From positions 175,230 to 239,229 of the forward strand of contig NZ_JAHLDU010000006.1 of the NCBI RefSeq assembly GCF_018861905.1: a DNA stretch of 64,000 nucleotides. The letters run 5' to 3'. The position numbers and the translations under genes were made by a program. Of this stretch, positions 17,603 to 26,119 are shown piece after piece (the first letter of the stretch is position 1; each line of letters begins with the position of its first letter). Under the pieces are notes generated by a model that was given only the letters and a program-made list of their open reading frames with translations, was not told where the DNA came from and ran no database searches. This DNA is from Clostridium sp. DSM 17811. Its GTDB lineage: Bacteria; Bacillota; Clostridia; Clostridiales; Clostridiaceae.

Positions 17603-17639
17603 AATATAAGAAATCACTACTAGAGTAATTCCTTATATT
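17603..17639 (-). terminator. Intrinsic terminator after the 156-residue hypothetical gene
   Basis: AATATAAG / CTTATATT arms with further partial pairing inside, and a seven-base A-run on the left that becomes a U-tract in the minus transcript. Confidence 0.75.
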
Positions 17640-17659
17640 AATATTTTTATCTATTTTTT

Positions 17660-18118
17660 TTATAAATTAATTACTCCTTTTAAGACTGGCTTATTTTCAT
17701 TCATTGGATTAAATTCTATTACATCTGGTATTTTCCAGTTTTTTGTTCCATTGTTAAATTTCTGCGGTAATAAATAATGAACTACCCTATGTTCTTTTTT
17801 TCGATTATCTTTTATCTCTTCTTCAAACATAGCTTTTACTTCGTTCATGTGGCAGCTATTTATTCTAATTTGTTTAAAATCAAGGTCACTTATAATTTGC
17901 AAAAATTCATCTACTTCACTTTGAAAAACTTTTGCAAAAAAAGCATTTTGCTTATCTCCATCACAAATTAATACAGGATTAAGTTGACTTTCATTAATAA
18001 TAGCCTTCAGTTTAAATACATTTTTTTTGCTCCTCCCTATAAAATAGCCATAATTAATATAATTAGGGTCATTGCTTTCTGGGAAAATCACATTATATAA
18101 CAATTGTTCTTCATTCAT
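17660..18118 (-). CDS. Hypothetical protein, 152 residues
   Basis: I do not recognise a family. The protein is hydrophilic with no membrane segment or signal peptide and one cysteine pair (ICDGD, NSCHMNE). A GTG at 18130 lies inside the Shine-Dalgarno AAAGGTGAGG, so ATG at 18118 is the better start. It sits between the PBP gene and the end of the nif-linked MORN-like gene, separated from the latter by 257 bases, and has its own terminator. Confidence 0.55.
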   Translation of the reverse strand: MNEEQLLYNVIFPESNDPNYINYGYFIGRSKKNVFKLKAIINESQLNPVLICDGDKQNAFFAKVFQSEVDEFLQIISDLDFKQIRINSCHMNEVKAMFEEEIKDNRKKEHRVVHYLLPQKFNNGTKNWKIPDVIEFNPMNENKPVLKGVINL

Positions 18119-18375
18119 TTTAATCCTCACCTTTCTAATATATTATTAGATAAATAAAACTAAAATTTATAAAATTGCTTTTATAAAATATCCATTTGAA
18201 ATGTATTTGATACTATTATTATAGCAGTTGATTGTAAAGAATATGTTATTTATTTGTTTAGACTTAGTTAATTATTAAATTATTTTATGCAATACTTTCC
18301 ATAAGTTTACATCAATATTAGTAAAATAGGAAGGTTAATTTCATATATTTCTATTTTAAATTAGAATTTATATGC

Positions 18376-19278
18376 CTAAAAGAATTTTCTAACAAACTTA
18401 TCAACAGAAAAAGTGTTATTCTCGATATTATACTCTGTTTCATTAATTTTTACTTTACTCAGATAAAATTCAATTCTTAGAGGCACCACATCCATAATTT
18501 TATCATTAAAATTATTTGGTTTTAATCCTGGCTCGTAAATATGTGAGCTACCAAAAGCATCTTTAACTGTTATTTTATCTAATGATGTATACAATGATTT
18601 AATAGTTCCATTTTCTTTAAAATTCAAAGAATTTGTGTCAGCATTAAGACCAATAGCATCAAAATCAAATGCATGAAGCTCTCCAATAACAGTATTTATT
18701 AAAGTTTGCCTTCTAGGTTCACAGGACTTAATAGCACCGTTTGGATATAGTGAGAACCCAATACGAGTCTCAATCATCCCGTAAGGTGATAAAATATTAA
18801 TAAAATCCTTTGGCCATAAAGTTACACTTTTTACGCCTCCAGATTCATAAAAATTAATACCAATAATTTTTTTCTTAAACTTTCCAAACTCAAAATGAAA
18901 TTCTAATTCCTGGGAAAGTTCATATTCATTTTGCTCAGTCCAATAGCCAGTTATCTTACCATTTAAGGGGAAAATACGCTTAATTTGTCCATTTTCATGA
19001 AATACAGCAAGTTCTGCTGATAGTTTCCCAACACTTGTAACTATAGTCGTTCCACTTTGAAAAGAAATACTTTGTAAATTTCCATTTTTATAAAAAGATA
19101 AAGATCTTTTATACTTACGTCTTACCTCTTCTTCATCATATTGAGGAACAAAAATCCCATAACTCGTGTTAATCTCGCAATATTCGCTCAATTTACATTC
19201 CTTTATTATTCCGTCAGTATAAAATTCAATACTAGTTATCCCTTTTAGCATACCATATTTAGTCATAAATTCCTTCAT
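18376..19278 (-). CDS. MORN/YwqK-like repeat protein downstream of anfO
   Basis: 300 residues made mostly of a degenerate repeat of the form (hydrophobic)xFYxxGxIKS: IEFYTDGIIKECKL, LSFYKNGNLQSISF, VFHENGQIKRIF, INFYESGGVKSVTL, FSLYPNGAIKSCEP and LNFKENGTIKSLYT. This resembles MORN or YwqK-antitoxin-like beta-hairpin repeats. No catalytic motif, signal or membrane helix is seen. GGAGG precedes ATG. It lies 36 bases after the anfO stop and is the last gene of the nif transcription unit. A scaffold or binding role in nitrogenase maturation is only inferred from position. Confidence 0.6.
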   Translation of the reverse strand: MKEFMTKYGMLKGITSIEFYTDGIIKECKLSEYCEINTSYGIFVPQYDEEEVRRKYKRSLSFYKNGNLQSISFQSGTTIVTSVGKLSAELAVFHENGQIKRIFPLNGKITGYWTEQNEYELSQELEFHFEFGKFKKKIIGINFYESGGVKSVTLWPKDFINILSPYGMIETRIGFSLYPNGAIKSCEPRRQTLINTVIGELHAFDFDAIGLNADTNSLNFKENGTIKSLYTSLDKITVKDAFGSSHIYEPGLKPNNFNDKIMDVVPLRIEFYLSKVKINETEYNIENNTFSVDKFVRKFF

Positions 19279-19314
19279 ATTATCGCCTCCGAAATAAAAT
19301 ATTTATACTATTTA

Positions 19315-19941
19315 CTATTCCTTGCAAATATCAGGATAAACCTTCACTTTAATTTCACTTTGACTAATATGAGTCGCTTCCATTTTTAAATTCAACTTTT
19401 CAAATTCAGCATGAAACCAGGGTGGTATATGACCACAAATTATCTCTAATTGATAAAAAATTGTAGTAGTCAAAAATGGTATCAATATACTTTTTGAAGT
19501 AAGGCTTTCATTATTTTTCTGAATCTTTTTTAGATTTACATAATAATGTCCATCCTTAACCTTTTGTATAATAGGTTTCACATTCTCTAATTCTGAAAGT
19601 TTTATTATATTCGCCTCTTCCAATTCTTTTTCAAATACAAACTCTAATAACTCCATTGGAGTGCCTTCTAGTTCCCAAGTGTTAAATCCCATTCCATCAA
19701 GAATATTGTAGGTCATACCCTTTATTTCTCTCCCAACAAAAACTTTGCAATTACCTAATTCTTCTGCCATGTTTATAATGTTTCCTCTAACTTCTTTTAT
19801 TCCAGCTATATTATCTATTCTAAAGATAATCTCTTTAGTTATTTTCCATGTACTCTTACTTCCCTCGTAAACTTTAATTATACCTGGTTCAACTATAGAT
19901 TGTGTTTTACCTCTAGTATCTTGAAATACTGCTATCTCCAT
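19315..19941 (-). CDS. anfO: AnfO-family nitrogenase accessory protein
   Basis: 208 residues. The N terminus EIAVFQDTRGKTQSI...GIIKVYE and the middle block CKVFVGREIKGMTYNILDG with GFNTWELEG match my recollection of the AnfO family, named from the Fe-only nitrogenase cluster of Azotobacter. The family's biochemical role is not settled. Here it lies in a molybdenum nif operon behind nifV. In-frame stops lie just upstream of ATG at 19941, so no longer form is possible. The only strong Shine-Dalgarno is ~50 bases away, behind a hairpin (19952-19989). Confidence 0.75.
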   Translation of the reverse strand: MEIAVFQDTRGKTQSIVEPGIIKVYEGSKSTWKITKEIIFRIDNIAGIKEVRGNIINMAEELGNCKVFVGREIKGMTYNILDGMGFNTWELEGTPMELLEFVFEKELEEANIIKLSELENVKPIIQKVKDGHYYVNLKKIQKNNESLTSKSILIPFLTTTIFYQLEIICGHIPPWFHAEFEKLNLKMEATHISQSEIKVKVYPDICKE

Positions 19942-19951
19942 TTTATTTTCT

Positions 19952-19999
19952 ATTTATCAAATCAATATTTTCTTGTTTCTTTGATAAATTTTCCTCCTT
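19952..19999 (-). promoter_or_regulatory. Hairpin between Shine-Dalgarno and start codon of anfO
   Basis: AAGGAGG (19993-19999, minus strand) is followed after 3 bases by a perfect 10-bp inverted repeat, ATTTATCAAA / TTTGATAAAT (19952-19961 with 19980-19989), and then 10 bases to the ATG at 19941. Linear spacing is 51 bases; with the hairpin folded it falls to ~13. No start codon lies at normal distance from this AAGGAGG, and none of the bases near the ATG resembles another ribosome site. Confidence 0.6.
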
Positions 20000-20023
20000 A
20001 TTTTAATAAAATATAGTGTTTAT

Positions 20024-20758
20024 TTATATTGAATTATTATTTTTATTTAAGGCATTTATCAACTTTACATAATCACAATTACCTGCCCTTTCTCCTATTC
20101 CTCCAAATGTAGAATCTACAAACTCTGCCCCAGCCATAACTGCAGAAACAGAATTCGCGACAGCCATACCAAAATCGTTGTGTGCATGAAATTCAATAGA
20201 AATATCAATATTTTGTTTGATTTGTTTGATTTGTTTATATATTTTATCTGGATACAGTATTCCAACAGTATCTGCATATCTAACACGCTGTACGCCAAGT
20301 TCTTTAGCTTCCCTTATAATATGCATTAAAAACTCCGTTGAGGTTCTTGAAGCATCCTCAAGACCAACCACAACCTCGTAGCCCTTTTCTTTAGCATAAT
20401 AAACGCTCCGCTTCATTTCATTAATAACCCAGACTCTATTTCTCCCAAGTTTCCATTTTATTTGTATATCAGATATAGGAACTGATATGTGTATTATATC
20501 TACCCTACAATCAATAGAATGTTTTATATCACTTATATTCATCCTATTCCATGCAGACACCTTACTTTTTAACCCTAGACTCATTAATTGTTCAATGCTT
20601 TTTTTTTCATCCCCACCCATGGCAGGAGTGCCCGCTTCTATTTGATATACATCTTTCGAATCTATAATTTTAGCAAATTCAATCTTGTCATCAAACCCTA
20701 GCTCAACGCCTGCCATTTGTTCACCATCTCTTAATGTGGTATCAACTATTTTATACAT
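20024..20758 (-). CDS. nifV: Homocitrate synthase, alpha (catalytic) subunit
   Basis: 244 residues, only the TIM-barrel half of a homocitrate/isopropylmalate synthase. The N-terminal VDTTLRDGEQ carries the metal and 2-oxoglutarate site residues, and EFHAHNDFGMAVANSVSA near residue 192 supplies the metal-binding His pair. The protein condenses acetyl-CoA with 2-oxoglutarate to give homocitrate, the organic part of FeMo-co. It overlaps the omega subunit gene by 8 bases, as expected for a split enzyme. Confidence 0.9.
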   Translation of the reverse strand: MYKIVDTTLRDGEQMAGVELGFDDKIEFAKIIDSKDVYQIEAGTPAMGGDEKKSIEQLMSLGLKSKVSAWNRMNISDIKHSIDCRVDIIHISVPISDIQIKWKLGRNRVWVINEMKRSVYYAKEKGYEVVVGLEDASRTSTEFLMHIIREAKELGVQRVRYADTVGILYPDKIYKQIKQIKQNIDISIEFHAHNDFGMAVANSVSAVMAGAEFVDSTFGGIGERAGNCDYVKLINALNKNNNSI

Positions 20759-21788
20759 AACGTAACCTCTTAATTTCTTTACATATTTCTATAAAATCCT
20801 CATCTGAAAGTTCCATTTTATTTTTTATGCTTTTACTTTTAACACTCTCCAAAATATCTGAAATTTCTGCTTCTATAAATTTATCATCTATACAAAGCTC
20901 TTTTAATTTAGCATGGATGGAATTTTTACCTGAGTGCTTACCTAAAGCAAGTTTACGCTTCATTCCAACAATTTCAGGTTTAAAAGGTTCATATGTTATT
21001 GGATTTTTTTCAATGCCAGCCACATGTACTCCAGATTCATATTTAAATATATCCTTACCAATTATGGGCTTATTGTTAGGTATTTTACTATAGGTTATTT
21101 TTTCGTATTGTAACCTCATTACATGCAAAACACTAATATCTTCATTTACTTCCTCACCCAAAATAACTTTTGTAGAAACCAATATCTCCTCGAGTGGCGT
21201 TGTGCCATAAGTCCCATCATTTCCACAAAAAGCTGTGGTTATATAATCTATCCCTTTAATAATAGCCTGAAAACATGCTGCTGTTGCCATAGAAAATTTA
21301 TCACTAGCGTAAATATTAGTTTTCACCTTACAATTTTCTTGTATATAATCGCAAATTAACCAGTTACTCTCTCCTTTAAATCTTAAACAAAAAAATCTAT
21401 CTATATTTTTATTAATCTTATTCATGAAATTGCTTTTATAAGAATTAATATCTATTTCTAATATAATCTTAAATTCATAATTTTCTTCAATGCATTTAAT
21501 ATTAAAAAACTCTAAGTCCTCTTCTTTAACTAAAATATATTTTATACCATTTCTTTTACATGTTTCCAATTGACTAATTTTGTCGATTCTAAAAATAAAA
21601 ACCTCTGATGTTATCAGAGGTCTTACAATATTAAAAGTCCTCTCATCAACCTCAAAGAAATCTACCCCTATTCTTCTTAAATTCATAGTGAACTCATGTA
21701 CTTCATTTTCATTAAATTTTTTTTTGGTTATGTTCATTAATGTCCTATCAATAATGCAAGTTTCTTTTCCATTTATAATTATAGACAT
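20751..21788 (-). CDS. nifV: Homocitrate synthase, omega subunit
   Basis: About 345 residues from ATG at 21788 (AAAGGGGAG upstream; an in-frame GTG three codons earlier lies in the ribosome site). The first ~190 residues look like a degenerate TIM barrel lacking the TLRDGEQ motif. The second part has the signatures of the synthase C-terminal domains: YESGVHVAGI, EPFKPEIVGMKRKLALGKHSGKNSI. C. pasteurianum has the same split into omega and alpha subunits, whose joint presence is needed for activity. Confidence 0.88.
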   Translation of the reverse strand: MSIIINGKETCIIDRTLMNITKKKFNENEVHEFTMNLRRIGVDFFEVDERTFNIVRPLITSEVFIFRIDKISQLETCKRNGIKYILVKEEDLEFFNIKCIEENYEFKIILEIDINSYKSNFMNKINKNIDRFFCLRFKGESNWLICDYIQENCKVKTNIYASDKFSMATAACFQAIIKGIDYITTAFCGNDGTYGTTPLEEILVSTKVILGEEVNEDISVLHVMRLQYEKITYSKIPNNKPIIGKDIFKYESGVHVAGIEKNPITYEPFKPEIVGMKRKLALGKHSGKNSIHAKLKELCIDDKFIEAEISDILESVKSKSIKNKMELSDEDFIEICKEIKRLRYV

Positions 21789-21829
21789 TAATAACACTCC
21801 CCTTTTATATAAAACAGTTTAACTTTTTA

Positions 21830-22138
21830 TCATATTTCTAATCTTTTTACTATATTTCCATTTATCAAATGTGACTCAACAATTTCATCAACATCATCCG
21901 GTGTTACCTTACCATACCATGTTCCTTCAGGATAGACAATAACTATTGGTCCATCATTACATAATCCAAGACATCCTGTATTAGTTACCATTACCTTATC
22001 ACTAATATCATTCTCTTCAAGAGCTTCGATAAAGTTTGTTACAATTTCAGTAGAATCATTGGAATGACAATATCCCTTTTGAGTTCCATTTATTCTAGAA
22101 CTCGTACAAACAAAAACGTGAAATTCTGGTTTTATCAT
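21830..22138 (-). CDS. Thioredoxin-fold [2Fe-2S] ferredoxin of the nif operon
   Basis: 102 residues, the same length as the well-known C. pasteurianum [2Fe-2S] ferredoxin. Cysteines at 11, 24, 56 and 60 (HVFVC, GYC, TGCLGLC) match its cluster ligands; the extra non-ligand cysteine at 14 in that protein is serine here. The C-terminal PIVIVYPEGTWYGKV block is also shared. That protein is known to interact with the MoFe protein. The gene overlaps nifN-B by four bases and so is translated with it. Confidence 0.9.
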   Translation of the reverse strand: MIKPEFHVFVCTSSRINGTQKGYCHSNDSTEIVTNFIEALEENDISDKVMVTNTGCLGLCNDGPIVIVYPEGTWYGKVTPDDVDEIVESHLINGNIVKRLEI

Positions 22139-24753
22139 GACACTGCCTCCCCCACTATTTTTCTGATTCCATTTCTAATTTCATCACATAATAGATAGAC
22201 TGCTATATTTTTCTTTTCAAGTTTTTGTTTAGGGATATCTCCAATTCTAAGAGCAAGAACGCCAGAACAGTCATCAATTGTTTTTATTATATAATCTATT
22301 TTATCCTCGTGACTATCATCACAATCCTCCACGCCTGTACAAAACTTAGGTATTTTTCTTTTTTCAATAAATGTTGCATCACCATTTTCAAAATCGTATA
22401 TATAAAACTCTGTAGCATGTCCAAAGTGTTGATCCACATTAAGCCCTGACTTTGACGCCACTGCAAATCTGATTGGTTTAATATCATCTTTACTTTCTGA
22501 TTGTAATTCGCTTGATGTTTGCGATATATCATTTCCAAGAGTTCCTACTGCATCGGCTCTACACTGTTTACAGTGATACATTTGTTTAAGATCTATTTCG
22601 CATTTCTTTCTCATAGCGAGCAATTCTTCATTATTTACAGTTTTAATCTCTTCAAAAACACTTCCTGGTGCATTTATCATCGGCATAATATTTGTCATAA
22701 ATGCTCCACATTCTTTAACCTTTTTAACAGTATCCTCAATTCCAATATCATTAACACCTTTTACATAAACGATGTTTACCTTGCAAATAAGACCTTTCGA
22801 CGTAAGATATCTAAGACCTGAGAGCTGATTTTGTAGTAATATAGTTGCTCCCTCAATCCCCGTATATTTCACACCAAGATAGTTAATCTCCTTATAAAGT
22901 TTAACTCCGATCTTTGGATCTACTGTATTTATAGTAATAGTAATATGAGAAACACCTAGTTCTAATATTTCATTTGCATAAAAAGGTAACATTAATCCAT
23001 TAGTAGATAAACAAAATGTTATATCAGGACTTTCTTTCTTTATTAGTTGGATGGACTCTTTAACCACATCAAAATTAGCTAATGCATCCCCAGGACCTGC
23101 TATCCCAACTACTGTAAGATTTTTAAGTTTACCTTTGAATTCTTTGAATCTTTCAAGTGCCTCTATTGGAGATAATATTGAACTTGTAACTCCAGGTCTA
23201 CTTTCATTTACACAATCAAATTTACGACTACAATAATTACAGCTTATATTACAGTTTGGAGCTACAGGGATGTGTATCCTGGCATTGTCATGTGCGCAGC
23301 CATTAAAACATGGGTGACTTTTTGTTTTTTCCTCCATACTAATTATCTTTCTACCTTGCGCCTTAATATGAGCCTTATCTTCATCTTTTCCATTATCATA
23401 ATATTTTTCATACATATCTCGCCTATAGCCCCTTTCTTTTCTTTCTAATATAGAATTAGTGATTTCGTCTAAGAATCTTAGCGAACCATAATATCCCACA
23501 TTAACTGCCCTTTGAGCACCAACTCTATCATGAATTGGGAATCCTATTCTTATCAATTTGATCTCTAATTTTTTCTCGATTCGTCTTCCATTGGAATCAC
23601 CAATTAATAAATTTGCCTTAAGCTCTTTTGCATGTTTTTCAATAATTTCAAAATCAGTATCATCAATAATAATAGGTTGATTATCAAGTTCCTTTGTAAG
23701 TTCTTTTAATTTACCTTTTAAAATTTTATTTTTAGAACCAGTGGCTATAAGTAGTGGTGTTATTCCATTTTCAACACATAATGATGTAACTGCATACACA
23801 ATTTCCGGTTCTCCAAAAATAATAGCTCGTCCTTCCCCATTATATTTGTGTGAATCAATTATTCCATCAAGGTAACGACTCCTCTGCTTTTCTAATGCCT
23901 TAGGCACTGGTTTTCCACTGATTTGTGATATTAAGTTAACAAATGCATCCGTCGCTTTTAACCCCATTGGAATGCTGCATTTAAATAGTGGCACTCCAAA
24001 AGTTTCAAACAAATAATCTCCAGCAGTAGATCCAAGTTCAGCGCTACAATCCATCTCTATTGTTGCGGTGGCGCCTCCCATTAAAGCTATATCACGAAGA
24101 CTAGTACCACCCTCTGGAACTTTATTATACTTTTTATTGTAACCTGCATCCAATGTATCTGATACATCTGGTAATAATGTGTATTCTACCTTAAATAGAT
24201 CTAAAATACTTTTTAATAACCTTATGTCTCCTGGATTTATATTTGCAGCAATTATATTAATTTTTTCAGTTTTTATATCACCCATGCTTAAATATTCGAC
24301 GAGTCTTCTAAGTGTTTTATAATAGCCTTCAGCTTGGGTACCAGAATATGCAGGTGTTGATATTGGAACAATTTTAATATCACTAGTTTCAGGATTCTCT
24401 TCTTGAAATTCTATAATTATACGCCCAATATCCTCTCCAATAGTTTCTGCAAGGCAAGTTGTTAGAACGCCAATAATTTTTGGATTATATAATTTAATTA
24501 TATTTTTCAGTCCTAATTTCAAGTTTTTTGCACCACCATAAATTGTTCCATCTTCAGTAAGTGAAGACGATGCAATATCAATTGGTTCATTATAATGAGT
24601 TGCCATGTGGCGCCTAATATATGTGCTACACCCTTGAGATCCATGAAGAATTACCATGCTATTTTCAATTCCTTTAAGTGCCATCACACCACCAAGTGGC
24701 ATGCACATCTTACAAGGATTAACACTCAAATTTACTGAATTTTTAATTTCCAT
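22135..24753 (-). CDS. nifN-nifB: NifN-NifB fusion, FeMo-cofactor biosynthesis
   Basis: 872 residues. Residues 1-~430 are NifN: CKMCMPLGGVMALKGIENSM, HGSQGCSTYIRRH, TTCLAETIGED. From ~460 a radical-SAM NifB follows: HPCFNGCAHDNARIHIPVAP then NCNISCNYCSRKFDC (CxxxCxxC), the NifB core GIAGPGDALAN, and the CKQCRADAVG motif. The last ~110 residues form a NifX/NafY-like cofactor-binding domain (RFAVASKSGLNVDQHFGHA). NifB makes the 8Fe-9S-C core and NifN with NifE finishes it. The same fusion exists in C. pasteurianum. Confidence 0.95.
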   Translation of the reverse strand: MEIKNSVNLSVNPCKMCMPLGGVMALKGIENSMVILHGSQGCSTYIRRHMATHYNEPIDIASSSLTEDGTIYGGAKNLKLGLKNIIKLYNPKIIGVLTTCLAETIGEDIGRIIIEFQEENPETSDIKIVPISTPAYSGTQAEGYYKTLRRLVEYLSMGDIKTEKINIIAANINPGDIRLLKSILDLFKVEYTLLPDVSDTLDAGYNKKYNKVPEGGTSLRDIALMGGATATIEMDCSAELGSTAGDYLFETFGVPLFKCSIPMGLKATDAFVNLISQISGKPVPKALEKQRSRYLDGIIDSHKYNGEGRAIIFGEPEIVYAVTSLCVENGITPLLIATGSKNKILKGKLKELTKELDNQPIIIDDTDFEIIEKHAKELKANLLIGDSNGRRIEKKLEIKLIRIGFPIHDRVGAQRAVNVGYYGSLRFLDEITNSILERKERGYRRDMYEKYYDNGKDEDKAHIKAQGRKIISMEEKTKSHPCFNGCAHDNARIHIPVAPNCNISCNYCSRKFDCVNESRPGVTSSILSPIEALERFKEFKGKLKNLTVVGIAGPGDALANFDVVKESIQLIKKESPDITFCLSTNGLMLPFYANEILELGVSHITITINTVDPKIGVKLYKEINYLGVKYTGIEGATILLQNQLSGLRYLTSKGLICKVNIVYVKGVNDIGIEDTVKKVKECGAFMTNIMPMINAPGSVFEEIKTVNNEELLAMRKKCEIDLKQMYHCKQCRADAVGTLGNDISQTSSELQSESKDDIKPIRFAVASKSGLNVDQHFGHATEFYIYDFENGDATFIEKRKIPKFCTGVEDCDDSHEDKIDYIIKTIDDCSGVLALRIGDIPKQKLEKKNIAVYLLCDEIRNGIRKIVGEAVS

Positions 24754-24769
24754 ATTAACACCTCCTATT

Positions 24770-26095
24770 TTATATAAGTTTCCAAACTGGACTATTGATT
24801 GTTAAATCTACTTCCTTTGCAAAGTTAACAGCTCCTTCAAATCCTGCCAGAGCATGTTTTCTTTCATGATTATGATCACAAAATGCAATCCCAAGTTTAT
24901 AAGCAAGTGGTCTTTCTTTAACTCCTCCAACTAAAATATCTGCATTTTTCTCAAGTATAAATCTTTCAAGTTCTGCTGGATTGGTATCATCTAAAATTAC
25001 CGTTCCCTCATTTGTTATTTCTTTTATAATGTCATAGTCCTCTTCCTTTCCTGTTTGAGTACCTACCATAACAGTTTCCATTCCAAGTTCTCTAAATTGT
25101 TTAATAAGTGAAATAGCTTTAAATCCACCACCTACATATATAGCAACCTTCTTACCTATTAGTCTTTTTTTGTAATAAGCTAATGTTTCTTCAATTTGTT
25201 TCTCTTCAGTTTCAATTAGTTCTTTTGTTCTTTTTATAATTTCTTTGTCCTTACTTAACTGTGCTACATTTGTTAAAGATGCTTTAATATCTGCAAGTCC
25301 TAAAAAACTAACATTAATATACGGTATTCCAAATTTTTCAGTCATTTGATTTGCAAGGTAATGCATAGATCCTGCACATTGTACTATGTTTAGACTAGCT
25401 GTTGGTGCCTTTTTAATCTCATCAGTTGTGCTATCACCTGTGATTCTTGCAACTACTTTAACACCCATTCTTTTAAAATAATTTTTAATAATCCACATTT
25501 CTCCGGCTAAATTAAAATCACCTAAAATATTTATTCCTAAAACCTTTGGCTCATTATTCTCACCCATAAGATTTAATATTGCATTACAAGCAGCTCTATA
25601 TCCTACTGCTTTATTTCCTGAAAACCCAGGTGCTTTAACTGGAATAACTCGAATATTATATTTGCTTTCTGCCATTCTACAGACTGCATCAATATCATCA
25701 CCAATTACACCCACAATACAAGTTGAATATACAAATATTACTTTAGGGGAATGTGCTACTACTATCTCATCGATAGCAGCAGCAAGTTTTTTCTCTCCCC
25801 CAAATATAACATCTTTTTCTCTTATATCCGTGGAGTAACTATTTCTGTAATTTTCAGAATCACTCGTTAGACTTCCTCTTATATCCCAAGTATAGGCAGC
25901 GCATCCAATAGGTCCATGAACCAAATGAAACGCATCTGTTATGGGATTTAATACAACCCTTGCACCCGCGTACACACAAGCCCTTTGACTTACAGAGCCA
26001 GATACGCTATTGCCATCACACTTCATCTTTTTTTCTTTGTTTTTAGAGTTATAGCAAACTGAGTCTTCTCTTTCTTTAAGTAATTCTGTTTTCAT
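24770..26095 (-). CDS. nifE: Nitrogenase cofactor scaffold NifE
   Basis: 441 residues. Conserved cysteines occur in SQRACVYAGARVVLNPI, HGPIGCAAYTWDIRG and STCIVGVIGDD, the positions holding the P-cluster-like centre in NifEN. NifE pairs with the NifN part of the downstream fusion to convert NifB-co into FeMo-co. GGAGG precedes ATG. It is 24 bases after nifK and 16 bases before nifN-B. Confidence 0.94.
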   Translation of the reverse strand: MKTELLKEREDSVCYNSKNKEKKMKCDGNSVSGSVSQRACVYAGARVVLNPITDAFHLVHGPIGCAAYTWDIRGSLTSDSENYRNSYSTDIREKDVIFGGEKKLAAAIDEIVVAHSPKVIFVYSTCIVGVIGDDIDAVCRMAESKYNIRVIPVKAPGFSGNKAVGYRAACNAILNLMGENNEPKVLGINILGDFNLAGEMWIIKNYFKRMGVKVVARITGDSTTDEIKKAPTASLNIVQCAGSMHYLANQMTEKFGIPYINVSFLGLADIKASLTNVAQLSKDKEIIKRTKELIETEEKQIEETLAYYKKRLIGKKVAIYVGGGFKAISLIKQFRELGMETVMVGTQTGKEEDYDIIKEITNEGTVILDDTNPAELERFILEKNADILVGGVKERPLAYKLGIAFCDHNHERKHALAGFEGAVNFAKEVDLTINSPVWKLI

Positions 26096-26119
26096 ATAAT
26101 CACCTCCACGAATATTAAG

